Source of the DNA: Clostridiales bacterium
GTDB lineage: Bacteria > Bacillota > Clostridia > Christensenellales > Aristaeellaceae
NCBI GenBank assembly: GCA_004556155.1
Contig: SFIM01000007.1
Location: forward strand, 1-64,000
Direction: 5' to 3'
DNA: 64,000 nt
A model generated the notes under the pieces. The model saw only the letters and a program-made list of their open reading frames with translations, ran no database searches and was not told the origin of the DNA. Position numbers and translations under genes: made by a program. Positions 54,667 through 63,530 of this stretch are shown piece after piece. Position 1 is the stretch's first letter, and each line of letters starts with the position of its first letter.

Positions 54667-57495
54667 ATGCACGATTCCATCATCGTAAAGGGTGCGCGCG
54701 AGCACAACCTGAAAAACGTCAGCGTTACCTTGCCGCGCAACCGCATGATCGTCTTTACCGGCCTGTCCGGCTCTGGCAAGAGCAGCCTGGCCTTTGATAC
54801 CATATACGCCGAGGGGCAACGCCGCTATGTGGAAAGCATGTCGTCCTACGCCCGGCAGTTTTTGGGGCAGATGGATAAGCCTGACGTCGATTTGATTGAG
54901 GGTCTGTCCCCGGCCATTTCCATTGATCAGAAAACCACCGCCCGCAACCCGCGCTCCACCGTGGGCACTGTGACGGAGATTCATGATTACCTGCGCCTGC
55001 TGTATGCCCGCGCAGGCACGCCGCATTGCCCCGTGTGCGGGCGCGAAATCCGCCAGCAGAGCGTGGATGAGATGGTGGCCGCCGTGCTGGCGCTGCCCGA
55101 GGGCACCAAGATCCAGCTGCTCTCGCCCATCGTGCGTACCCGCAAGGGCGAGCATACCAAGCTGCTGGAGCAGGCGCTCAAGGACGGCTTTCTGCGCGTG
55201 CGCATCGACGGCGAAATGTACGAGCTGGACGAAACGCCCAAGCTGGATAAGCAGAAAAAGCACACCATCGAGATCGTGGTGGATCGCCTGGTGGTGCGTC
55301 CCAATATCCGCCAGCGCCTGACCGACAGCCTGGAAACGGCGCTTAAGCAAAGCGGCGGGCTCGTCACCGTGCAGCAGATCGAAAGCGGCGAGGAGACACA
55401 GTTTTCTCAGAATTACGCCTGCCCGGACTGCGGCGTAAACATTGAGGAGCTGACCCCGCGCATGTTCTCCTTCAACAATCCCTATGGCGCGTGCCCCACC
55501 TGCGCGGGCCTGGGCACGCTGATGAAAATCAGCCCCGATCTGTGCATTCCCGATCGCGATAAATCCCTCAATGAGGGGGCAATCAGCTGCATGGGCTGGG
55601 GCGATTCGGGCACTGCTGGCTCCATGGCCAATAACCTGCTCAGTTCCCTGGCTGCGCATTACGGCTTTTCTATGGATACCCCCGTGCGCGAGCTGCCCAA
55701 GAAGATCATGGATATCCTGCTCTATGGTACGAAGGGCGAGAAAATCGCCGTTAATTATGAGAGCATCAACGGCAGCGGCAAGTATATGACGGCCTTTGAA
55801 GGCGTGGTGAACGCGCTGGAGCGCCGCTATCGGGATACCGGCAGCGACGCGATGAAGGCCGCCTATGAGGAATACATGAGCAATGAGACCTGCCCCGACT
55901 GCGGCGGCAAGCGCCTGAAAAAGGAAGCGCTGGCCGTCACCGTGGGCGGCAAGAACATTGCCGAGGTATCCGAAATGAACATCCGCGCCGCGCGGGCGTT
56001 CCTGGCAGGGCTTCAGCTGAATCCCACGCAGACCATGATCGCCGCGCCCATCCTGAAGGAAATCGACGCGCGGCTGAGCTTCCTGTGCGATGTGGGGCTG
56101 GATTATCTGACCCTGTCCCGCGGCGCGGCCACGCTGTCGGGCGGCGAAGCGCAGCGCATTCGCCTGGCTACGCAGATTGGCAGCGGCCTGGTGGGCGTGC
56201 TCTACATTCTGGACGAGCCCAGCATCGGCCTGCATCAGCGTGATAACGCGCGCTTGCTGGCCACGCTGCGCCATTTGCGCGATCTGGGCAACACGCTGAT
56301 TGTGGTGGAGCATGATGAGGAAACCCTGCGCTCGGCGGACTATGTGGTAGACATCGGGCCGGGTGCGGGTGAACATGGCGGCAACATTGTGGCCTGCGGC
56401 ACGGTGGAGGAAATTATGAACACCCCTGGCTCCATCACTGGCGATTATCTGGCTGGCCGCCGCAGCATTCCCATCCCGGCGCAGCGGCGCGCACCCAAGG
56501 GCTTTTTGACCGTGCATGGCGCGCGGGAGCATAACCTGAAAAACATCGACGTGGCCTTCCCGCTGGGCGTGCTGTGCTGCGTCAGCGGCGTATCGGGCAG
56601 CGGCAAATCCAGCCTGGTCAACGCCATCGTGCATAAAACGCTGGCGCGCGATCTGAACCGCGCCCGCACCAAGCCTGGCGACTGCGACGGCATCGAGGGG
56701 ATCGAGCAGCTGGACAAGATCATCTGCATTGATCAAAGCCCCATCGGCCGCACGCCGCGCAGCAATCCCGCCACCTATACGGGCCTGTTTGACCTGATTC
56801 GCCGCGTATTTGCCCAGACCAACGAGGCCAAGGTGCGCGGCTACAAGGAAAACCGCTTCTCTTTCAACGTAAAGGGTGGTCGCTGCGAAGCTTGCAGCGG
56901 CGACGGCCTGCTCAAGATTGAAATGCACTTTATGCCCGACCTGTACGTGCCCTGCGAGGTGTGCGGCGGCAAGCGCTACAATCACGAAACCCTGCAGGTA
57001 AAATATCGCGGCTACAGCATCGCCGACGTGCTGGATATGACGGTGGAAAAGGCCATGGAGGTATTCGAGGCGCATCCGCAGATCATGACCAAGCTGCGCA
57101 CGCTGATGGATGTGGGCTTGGGCTATATGCGCCTGGGGCAGAGCAGCACTACGCTGTCGGGCGGCGAGGCGCAGCGCATCAAGCTGGCTACCGAGCTGAG
57201 CCGCCGTGCTACGGGTCGCACGATGATCCTGCTGGACGAGCCGACTACCGGCCTGCATGTGGATGATGTTTCGCGTCTGGTGCGCGTGCTGCAGCAGCTG
57301 ACCGACGCGGGCAACAGCGTACTGGTGATTGAGCATAATCTGGATGTGCTCAAGGTAGCGGATTATCTGATTGATCTGGGCCCTGAGGGCGGCGACAAGG
57401 GCGGCGAGGTGGTTGCCTGCGGCACGCCCGAGCAGGTGGCCGCCTGCGCAAGCAGCTATACTGGGCAATTCCTGCGCACGGTGGGGATTAAGTGA
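54667..57495 (+). CDS. uvrA: Excinuclease ABC subunit A
   Basis: A 942-residue damage-recognition ATPase of nucleotide excision repair that loads UvrB. Two ABC domains: GLSGSGKSSL near residue 34 and GVSGSGKSSL near residue 640, with signatures TLSGGEAQRIRLATQ and TLSGGEAQRIKLATE. Cysteine pairs of the zinc modules are visible in CPDCGVNIEE/CPTCAG and CEACSGDG/CEVCGGKRY. The start at 54667 follows GCGGAGG; an ATG at 54631 overlaps the -10 box and is rejected. uvrB is not in the window. The gene is a single transcription unit flanked by inverted repeats. Confidence 0.96.
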   Translation: MHDSIIVKGAREHNLKNVSVTLPRNRMIVFTGLSGSGKSSLAFDTIYAEGQRRYVESMSSYARQFLGQMDKPDVDLIEGLSPAISIDQKTTARNPRSTVGTVTEIHDYLRLLYARAGTPHCPVCGREIRQQSVDEMVAAVLALPEGTKIQLLSPIVRTRKGEHTKLLEQALKDGFLRVRIDGEMYELDETPKLDKQKKHTIEIVVDRLVVRPNIRQRLTDSLETALKQSGGLVTVQQIESGEETQFSQNYACPDCGVNIEELTPRMFSFNNPYGACPTCAGLGTLMKISPDLCIPDRDKSLNEGAISCMGWGDSGTAGSMANNLLSSLAAHYGFSMDTPVRELPKKIMDILLYGTKGEKIAVNYESINGSGKYMTAFEGVVNALERRYRDTGSDAMKAAYEEYMSNETCPDCGGKRLKKEALAVTVGGKNIAEVSEMNIRAARAFLAGLQLNPTQTMIAAPILKEIDARLSFLCDVGLDYLTLSRGAATLSGGEAQRIRLATQIGSGLVGVLYILDEPSIGLHQRDNARLLATLRHLRDLGNTLIVVEHDEETLRSADYVVDIGPGAGEHGGNIVACGTVEEIMNTPGSITGDYLAGRRSIPIPAQRRAPKGFLTVHGAREHNLKNIDVAFPLGVLCCVSGVSGSGKSSLVNAIVHKTLARDLNRARTKPGDCDGIEGIEQLDKIICIDQSPIGRTPRSNPATYTGLFDLIRRVFAQTNEAKVRGYKENRFSFNVKGGRCEACSGDGLLKIEMHFMPDLYVPCEVCGGKRYNHETLQVKYRGYSIADVLDMTVEKAMEVFEAHPQIMTKLRTLMDVGLGYMRLGQSSTTLSGGEAQRIKLATELSRRATGRTMILLDEPTTGLHVDDVSRLVRVLQQLTDAGNSVLVIEHNLDVLKVADYLIDLGPEGGDKGGEVVACGTPEQVAACASSYTGQFLRTVGIK

Positions 57496-57532
57496 GCGCG
57501 CGGTAAAGGGAGCCGGCGGGGGACGGGGATAC

Positions 57533-57680
57533 GAGGGTACGATTCTTTCTTGGAGCCATAGCGCCGCCGCAGGCGGCTGAGGGCGCGCAATTTTGTAAAT
57601 TGCCGTCCGAAACCCGCGCCGCGCTTGCCGTAAGGCAGTAGCGCGGGGCGTACAAGGAAAGAATCAAAGAAGGCTGCGCT
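57533..57680. repeat. Intergenic repeat downstream of uvrA, inverted relative to the upstream copy
   Basis: The gap 57496-57883 has no gene. At 57533-57597 is a sequence about 85% identical, in reverse complement, to 54503-54560. It continues with GCAATTT/AAATTGC type dyads and CCGCGC/GCGCGG, and closes with GAAAGAATCAAAGAAGG, matching the close of the module at 54127-54170. Confidence 0.65.
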
Positions 57681-57813
57681 GCGCCGTGAAAGTCAAGTTA
57701 ATAAAGCTGGAAGGCGGCACTGCCGCGGGGATGATTGGGCGCTGGAAGCAGAAGCGGAAAGCCCCTGCGAGAGGACGGTTCACAGCAAACGCGGCTTATC
57801 CCTTCATACGAAC

Positions 57814-57845
57814 AAACGCCCTGCGGGCTTATCCGCAGGGCGTTT
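57814..57845. terminator. Stem-loop terminator between uvrA and the secreted protein gene
   Basis: A 13-bp perfect stem (57814-57826 with 57833-57845), loop GCTTAT. T-rich flanks are modest in both directions; it probably ends the minus-strand gene at 57884. Confidence 0.6.
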
Positions 57846-57883
57846 GCTGTTGTTTAGGATGGATGATGCGAACAGACTGGCGT

Positions 57884-59257
57884 TTACTCCTGCGCGCTGG
57901 TCAGCAGGGTTAGCAGCAGGGCCACCTGTTCGGGCATGGCGGTCTGCGCATTGGTGATCAGCGTGGCCAGGCCGTAGTTCTGCAGATCGGCCAGGAGCAG
58001 ATTCGCTTCGTCTTCGCCCATGGTGGAGGCGTCCAGCACGGTCAGGCCTTCCAGAGAGGGAGCGGCGATGTCCAGGGGCTCGCCCAGATCAAGGCTTACC
58101 ACGTTCAGGGTGACCAGGCCGTCATCCAGCCCCATGCCGGGATCCAGCGACAGGTAGGCAAAGCCGTTGAACTGCTCGGTCGCGCCGGTTACGCCGAAGG
58201 CAAGCTGCCATTTTTCGCCGTCCACATAGGCGTACAGCTGCGCATCCACGGTTTCGGAATCGGTGATTTCAATGGTTACGCCCAGCAGCAGATCCTCGGT
58301 GTTTTCGCCGCTGGTAATGGCGTTATAAATGTCTTCCCAGGACTCGGCTTCGCCGGACTCGGAGGAGTTGGTCATCAGCGTGATGTCCATGCACGCATGG
58401 TTGTTTTCGTTTACATAAGAGGACAGCTGGAGCTGCAGGGAATCCATCGCATTGATGATGATATGCTGACTGCCGGCGGCTTCATCCTCGTATACGGTGA
58501 CAGCGCACATTACGTTTTCTTCCTGTGCGTTCAGCTCGTCAACAGCGCTCTGGACGGACTGCATCAGCTCGGGCAGGGTGAGCTGCTCAGGCTGCCCCTC
58601 ATTGACAAGCTCAAGCACAGACTGCAAAATGCCCTGCATGGCGGCGTCGGAGGACAGGCGGGTGCTCCAGGCGCTCCAAAGCGCGGCGACGTTCTTGGTG
58701 GTGATTACCGAGGTGGCGCTGCCGTCTTCATTGACAGCGCCCTGAATCTGAGCGGAAATCGCCAGCGCGTCTTCCCAATAAGGAGCCACAACGGCGCTGA
58801 GCTGCTGCAGCATGGCCGTCATCTCTTCCTGGGTGAAGGACTGGTCGTTGATAGTATAGGAGGGAATGAGCATATCGGAGAAGCTGACGCCCTCGGCGCG
58901 GATGGCATAGTGCGGGAACAGGCTGGACACGACGGATACGCCGGTATCGTCGGCAGCGGCGGTCAGGTTGGCGATTACGGTCTCGTTCAGCTCCACGCTG
59001 ACATGGGCCAGATCGCCCTCTTCAACTACATAGATGCCCAGGTTATCCAGCACTTGCAGGAACGCGTCGGCAGCCTGCGCATAGCCCAGGGAGCCGTCAG
59101 GATCCATCGCGCCGGCGAGGGATTTTACATAGTTTTCATCCAGGGCGACGGACAGGCCGGTCATTGTACCGGTAGCAGCAGCGGCTTCCTCGGCGAAGGC
59201 CGCGGTGCAGGACAGCGCCAGAACCAGCGCCATCAGCAGGGCAACAAGCTTTTTCAT
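57884..59257 (-). CDS. Secreted hypothetical protein, 457 residues
   Basis: A signal peptide (MKKLVALLMALVLALSC, then AAFAEE) leads to an acidic protein rich in Ala, Ser and Gln with no Cys pattern. Cys17 could be a lipobox residue, otherwise cleavage after AFA. The mature part shows long beta-alpha patterns but no known motif. AAGGAGG precedes the ATG and a consensus promoter lies in the gap upstream. It is encoded next to two other secreted proteins of similar style (59365 and 60953), and all three may work together at the cell surface. Function unknown. Confidence 0.7.
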   Translation of the reverse strand: MKKLVALLMALVLALSCTAAFAEEAAAATGTMTGLSVALDENYVKSLAGAMDPDGSLGYAQAADAFLQVLDNLGIYVVEEGDLAHVSVELNETVIANLTAAADDTGVSVVSSLFPHYAIRAEGVSFSDMLIPSYTINDQSFTQEEMTAMLQQLSAVVAPYWEDALAISAQIQGAVNEDGSATSVITTKNVAALWSAWSTRLSSDAAMQGILQSVLELVNEGQPEQLTLPELMQSVQSAVDELNAQEENVMCAVTVYEDEAAGSQHIIINAMDSLQLQLSSYVNENNHACMDITLMTNSSESGEAESWEDIYNAITSGENTEDLLLGVTIEITDSETVDAQLYAYVDGEKWQLAFGVTGATEQFNGFAYLSLDPGMGLDDGLVTLNVVSLDLGEPLDIAAPSLEGLTVLDASTMGEDEANLLLADLQNYGLATLITNAQTAMPEQVALLLTLLTSAQE

Positions 59258-59314
59258 TGAAAACGGTTCCTCCTTTTAATGTTTCATAAACATTACGATT
59301 GTATGACCAAGTAT

Positions 59315-59344
59315 ATTATACCATGGGCGAATCTGCCATGTCAA
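59315..59344 (-). promoter_or_regulatory. Promoter of the 457-residue secreted protein gene
   Basis: On the minus strand TTGACA (59339-59344) and TATAAT (59315-59320) are 18 bases apart, with TGG before the -10 box. Confidence 0.75.
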
Positions 59345-59364
59345 TGCAGAAAGCGCCATGTTGA

Positions 59365-60951
59365 TTACTGCGCGGCGGGAATTTCAGTGGGAATTTCTGC
59401 CGGCGTTTCGCTGGGCTGCGCAGTAGGCGCTTGGGTGGGAGCCTGCGTGGGGACATCGGTAGGCGCTTGCGTGGGAACCTCGGTAGCTGGGATGGGCGTT
59501 GCGGGCTGGATCTGTCCCAGGATCGCGGTCAGGCTGCCGATCAGCGCTTCGCTGTGGGCGGCAATGTAATCGGTCAATTCTTGCTGGGACAGCCCGTCCA
59601 GCGCCACAGCAGCGGCAGTGTTTACCTCCGCCTGCGACAGCGGTGCGCCCGTGCGGCTGTGGTAATTCAAGGTCAGTGCCGTGTCCGTGCCAGGCTGGGT
59701 GTAGGATAGATTCACATCCACCCACACAGCGTTTTCGGTGCTGGCTCCGGCGGCCAGGGTTATGTCCGCCTGAAGCAGCTGCGTGGGGAAAGTTTGCCCC
59801 TGCGCGGGCTGCACCAGCAGGGAGAAGGTGTGCTGCTGTGTGCGCTCCTTGCCGGCGTTGGCTTCGTTATACTGTTCTTCGCCCAGCACGGCGGTGAACA
59901 GATAGGTACCCGCCAGCGCGACGCTTTCGCCGGAGCTGAGCGAGAATTCGCCCGCATACACGCCCGTCCCCTGCGCGCGCAGGGAAAAGCGCAGCACAGT
60001 GCCGGTGGTCAAGGTCATCTCAATCGTCTGTGCACCGTTTTCCTTTTCCAGACGGAAATGGGACAGCGTTGCATGATTTTCCAGGGGCAGATCCAGCGTT
60101 TCGCGGATCAGCGTGCCATCGGCGGTAAAGGCGCGGGTGAGGGTCAACACCTGCTCGGAGGAAAGCTGATTCAGCGCGCTGACGAATACGGGAAGCATGC
60201 CCGGCTCCAGATACAGCGCGGCTTCCTCTGGGCTGAAGCGCTGGCGCAGCAGGCCCAGCATTGTTTCATCCTGATACAGGGCGCGCAGCAGCTCTTCGGC
60301 TTCCTGCGCGGCCTGCTGCACGGTGAAGGTGGCGGTGGATATGGTGCGCATGTCGCCATCCGCGTCGCGCTCCAGCGTCATCTGGGTGTTCTGCTGCAAC
60401 CAGGCGGAAAGCAGGCTGTAGTATGGCGCAAGCGCCGCGTTCAGCTGAGTCTGCCAATCGCTGTCCGCCGTTGCAACGGCATAGAGCGCGCGGTTCAGCG
60501 AAGGCCAGGGGGCTTCTCCTGCGGGGAAGAGCATCATGGACAGTGCGTTGGCGTCGCGCGGAATGGACAGCACCTGTTCGCCCAGCACGTCGCCGGAAAT
60601 GTACTGCCGGTCGCCCCGCCCGGACAGGGTGAGGGTGGACAGCTTTTCATCCGCGCGGTAGAGCATCAGGCGCGTTTGCGTATCGCCCAGCGTATCGGCG
60701 GATTTGGAGCGCACATAGGTGGCGTTTAGCGATACCGCGGGCAGCAGCTGCTTGAGCGCCGCCCAGGTATCCGCGCCGATAAAGAAGGGCGCGTCGCCCG
60801 CCGCGCTGGCGGAAAGCTGCACGCGGTAGCTGGTGTTGGCCTCGATCTGGCGCTGCATAATATCCAGAATGGGCTTGTCCGACACCTTGGCCAGGCCTGT
60901 CAGCGGCAGCGCAAGCAGCACGCACAGCAGGATGCACAGGCATTTCTTCAT
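59365..60951 (-). CDS. Secreted protein with Pro/Thr-rich C-terminal repeats
   Basis: A 528-residue protein with signal peptide (MKKCLCILLCVLLALPLTGLA). About 480 residues of unknown, beta-rich sequence follow, with a recurring pattern of strand-forming blocks. The last 45 residues are a low-complexity tail of PTQAPT and ETPAEIPTEIP units, typical of wall-spanning or glycosylated spacers, but no sorting motif ends the protein. It begins one base after the end of the gene at 60953, so the two are translated from one message. Confidence 0.7.
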   Translation of the reverse strand: MKKCLCILLCVLLALPLTGLAKVSDKPILDIMQRQIEANTSYRVQLSASAAGDAPFFIGADTWAALKQLLPAVSLNATYVRSKSADTLGDTQTRLMLYRADEKLSTLTLSGRGDRQYISGDVLGEQVLSIPRDANALSMMLFPAGEAPWPSLNRALYAVATADSDWQTQLNAALAPYYSLLSAWLQQNTQMTLERDADGDMRTISTATFTVQQAAQEAEELLRALYQDETMLGLLRQRFSPEEAALYLEPGMLPVFVSALNQLSSEQVLTLTRAFTADGTLIRETLDLPLENHATLSHFRLEKENGAQTIEMTLTTGTVLRFSLRAQGTGVYAGEFSLSSGESVALAGTYLFTAVLGEEQYNEANAGKERTQQHTFSLLVQPAQGQTFPTQLLQADITLAAGASTENAVWVDVNLSYTQPGTDTALTLNYHSRTGAPLSQAEVNTAAAVALDGLSQQELTDYIAAHSEALIGSLTAILGQIQPATPIPATEVPTQAPTDVPTQAPTQAPTAQPSETPAEIPTEIPAAQ

Positions 60952-60952
60952 A

Positions 60953-62092
60953 TCAGGGATCCTCCTTATCAGCCGCGCGCGTAGGCTCGGGGGATACGCG
61001 CAGCTGCGTGATATCGCCGTTTAAATAGTCCGTCCAGCACAGGGCCTGCAAAAGCGCCTGTGCGTTGGCGGGATCCTCCGCCATCAGGGTTTGCGTAAAA
61101 AGGCGCGCAAGGGCCGCTGTGTCGGTTTGTACTGGCAGCCCGGCGGGAAGCGCGGCTGCCGTCCACTGTACCGTGCCGGAAAGCAGCAGCTTTCCGCCGC
61201 GGTTGAGGGCATAGGCTGCGGTCTGTTCGCCATTTGGCTGCAAGGTCAGCGTGTATTTGAGCGAGCGTTTGCCCTGCTTGCGCTGATAGGACGCGGTGGA
61301 CTTGCCATCCAGAAAGCTGCTGGTATAGCGGCCGTCGGCAGCAAAAATGCGCTCGTAATCGCCCGCGACGCGGCGCACCTCGCATGACCAGACGGTCTGC
61401 TTGGCAATGCGCGCGCTGAAGGCGATCCTGAAATTGCGCGTTTCGCCCTTTCCCTGGCTGGGGCTTCGAAAGGCCAGGTACAGCGCCTTATCAGCCCGGC
61501 AGCCCCATTCCAGCCGGATCTCGCGGATATCCTCGGGCGCAACGCGCGCGCTGCCGGCATAAAAGTACGCGCCGATTTCCTGCCCGTCGCGGGCAAAGTA
61601 GCGCTTGAAGGTGGCCTTGTCGCTGGTGATATCAAAGCCGGAAAGATCGTAGGCAGGGAACACATCCGCGATCAGCGCCAGCACATCGGGCCACTTTTCC
61701 TGCCACTCCTCGCGCGTGAGGGCGTAGGTCAATTGCAATGGGCTGGTCAGCACGTCGCCCATTTCAATGGAGCGGTGCTCCTCGCGCTCGAAATCCGCCA
61801 GCAAAGTGCCCAGCGATTGCGACAGGGACAGCATGAGTTCCAGCGTTATCCGCGGCGCGCCGCTGCTTAACGACAGCCAGGCTTGATTGCCGCGCGCAAG
61901 CTGGCAGCGCATATCCGCGCCCGTGTCGTCCACGGTCAGCGTCATGCCGTCCAGCAGGGTATTCAGCGCCTCGGCCGCGCCCTGCGGCCAGAGCTTGCTG
62001 TCCTGCGCTGTAAAGGAGAGCGCAACGCCCTCACCCAGCGCCATGCCGGGCAGCAGAAGAAGAATCAATACGATGCAAAGCAGCCGTTTCAT
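60953..62092 (-). CDS. Secreted hypothetical protein, 379 residues
   Basis: A signal peptide (MKRLLCIVLILLLLPGMALG) is followed by a mature region without known motifs, with alternating polar and apolar residues, and basic near RKQGKRSLKYTL. Its ATG overlaps the stop codon of the GNAT gene (ATGA), and the next secreted protein starts one base after its stop. The three genes form one unit. The pairing of an acetyltransferase with exported proteins gives no clear hint of function. Confidence 0.7.
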   Translation of the reverse strand: MKRLLCIVLILLLLPGMALGEGVALSFTAQDSKLWPQGAAEALNTLLDGMTLTVDDTGADMRCQLARGNQAWLSLSSGAPRITLELMLSLSQSLGTLLADFEREEHRSIEMGDVLTSPLQLTYALTREEWQEKWPDVLALIADVFPAYDLSGFDITSDKATFKRYFARDGQEIGAYFYAGSARVAPEDIREIRLEWGCRADKALYLAFRSPSQGKGETRNFRIAFSARIAKQTVWSCEVRRVAGDYERIFAADGRYTSSFLDGKSTASYQRKQGKRSLKYTLTLQPNGEQTAAYALNRGGKLLLSGTVQWTAAALPAGLPVQTDTAALARLFTQTLMAEDPANAQALLQALCWTDYLNGDITQLRVSPEPTRAADKEDP

Positions 62093-62577
62093 GCCGTCAG
62101 CAGCCGCTCCATTTGCAGCCAGTGCTCATCGTAAGCATCGGTTTCGCCCACGGCGATAAAGCCGGTTTCTTCATATAAATGAATGGCGGGCGCATTATCC
62201 GCGCCAACCAGCAGGCGCACGGCGTCATAGCCCTGCGCGCGGGCTACATGCAGCATGCTGCACAGCATGGCCTTGCCATAGCCGCGGCCCTGACAATCGG
62301 GCAGCACACCCAGGCGCGCGAGGGCGCAGGGCTTGCTGGCCGGGGTAAATACGTCGCCGGTTTCCGCGCCCTCCTCGGGCAGGATCAGGCTGGCACAGGC
62401 AACGATGCGATGCGCGTCGCGCAGCACATACAGGCCGCCGAAATCCAGATCCTCCCGCACCTCGACGGGGCTGGGATAGTATTCGTTCCAGGTGGATTGG
62501 GGCTGATTGGCGCAGAGACGATACAGGCGCAGCAGGGGCAGCGCGTCCTGCCGCTGCGCGCGGGCCAACTTCATCAT
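62089..62577 (-). CDS. GNAT family N-acetyltransferase
   Basis: A 162-residue acetyltransferase with the acetyl-CoA motif LGVLPDCQGRGYGKAML (Q/RxxGxG/A, about residues 92-108) and the closing YEETGFIAVGE. It should transfer acetyl from acetyl-CoA to an amine of a small molecule or a protein N-terminus; the substrate is not identifiable. The start at 62577 follows GGAGG at good spacing; a second ATG at 62574 is adjacent. It heads the minus-strand unit with the secreted proteins and diverges from the ylbJ-like gene. Confidence 0.85.
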   Translation of the reverse strand: MMKLARAQRQDALPLLRLYRLCANQPQSTWNEYYPSPVEVREDLDFGGLYVLRDAHRIVACASLILPEEGAETGDVFTPASKPCALARLGVLPDCQGRGYGKAMLCSMLHVARAQGYDAVRLLVGADNAPAIHLYEETGFIAVGETDAYDEHWLQMERLLTA

Positions 62578-62650
62578 AAGGCATATACCTCCACTGCTTC
62601 CCATTATAATAGAATATCGCCAAAATGAAAAGCCAAAAGGAGATTTTGCC

Positions 62651-63499
62651 ATGAATTTGTCCGCCCGCGCGCACAAAAATTTACAATCCGCCCTGGCTGG
62701 GGCACTGCTGGGCGGACTGATGGCCTCGCCGCGCGCGGGGGCGGCGGCTGTACTAAACGGACTAACGGCCTTTACACAGGGTGTGCTGCCGTTTCTGTTT
62801 CCCTTTTCCTGCCTGGCGCAGCTGCTTGCCTGCGGGCGGCGCGCGCCGCTGTGGGCGCTGCGGTTGACCGGCATGCTGGGCGGTTCGCCCACGGGCGCAC
62901 GGCTGCTGGCGGAGGTGGGGGATGAGCGCGCCGCGCGGCGCTCGGCCATGATGACGGGCGGGGTGAGCCCCATGTTCTTTGCGGGCACGCTGGCGCTGTG
63001 GCTGGATAGCCGGGCTGATGGGACGATCCTGCTTGCATCGCATCTGGGCGCGCTGGCGCTGGGCGGGCTGCTGCTGCCGCGCGGGCAGGCGCGCGATATC
63101 CAGACGCCCGAGGTTTCCCTGCCCCAGGCCGTGGCGCAGAGCGCGCTGGCCATGCTGTCGGTGGGCGGGTGCATCGCCATGGGCGCGCTGGCGGCGGCCC
63201 TGACCGGGGCCTTTTTGCCTGATGTTCCGCGCGCGCTGCTGCATGCGGCGCTGGAAATGAGCGGCGGCTGCCGGGCGGTAATTTCCCTTGCCTGGCCGCG
63301 CGTGCCTACGCTGTGCCTGATATCGGCGGCCTGCGCGTTTTCGGGCGCGGCGATCCTGTTTCAGAACGCGGGCTACTGGCGCGGGGTGGGGATATCGGTT
63401 GTCCGGCTGGCGGGTTACGGGGTCATTCGCGCCGCATTGAGCGCGGCGCTGACATTTGTGATGATATGCATTTGCCAAGCCATGAAAATTGCGGTATAA
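62651..63499 (+). CDS. ylbJ: YlbJ-like sporulation membrane protein
   Basis: A 282-residue polytopic protein with about eight helices and a nucleoside-recognition (Gate) type layout. FTQGVLPFLFPFSCLAQLL and GGSPTGARLLAEVGD correspond to the conserved parts of YlbJ, whose loss in Bacillus blocks late spore maturation. The usual GYPxGA form is altered to GSPTGA. Length is shorter than in Bacillus (about 400), so only the core is kept. AAAGGAG precedes the ATG. Identification is by motif and context; a generic Gate-domain transporter is the alternative. Confidence 0.6.
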   Translation: MNLSARAHKNLQSALAGALLGGLMASPRAGAAAVLNGLTAFTQGVLPFLFPFSCLAQLLACGRRAPLWALRLTGMLGGSPTGARLLAEVGDERAARRSAMMTGGVSPMFFAGTLALWLDSRADGTILLASHLGALALGGLLLPRGQARDIQTPEVSLPQAVAQSALAMLSVGGCIAMGALAAALTGAFLPDVPRALLHAALEMSGGCRAVISLAWPRVPTLCLISAACAFSGAAILFQNAGYWRGVGISVVRLAGYGVIRAALSAALTFVMICICQAMKIAV

Positions 63500-63500
63500 T
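63472..63500 (+). promoter_or_regulatory. Promoter of dnaE
   Basis: TTGCCA (63472-63477) and TATAAT (63495-63500) are 17 bases apart; the promoter overlaps the end of the ylbJ-like gene. Confidence 0.65.
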
Positions 63501-63530
63501 ACGGAAGATAAAAAATGGGGAGGTATCGCC

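Noticed and set aside
54625..57468. Minus-strand open frame of 947 codons opposite uvrA
   Set aside because: Shadow frame; uvrA motifs fill the plus strand and the antisense product is low-complexity.
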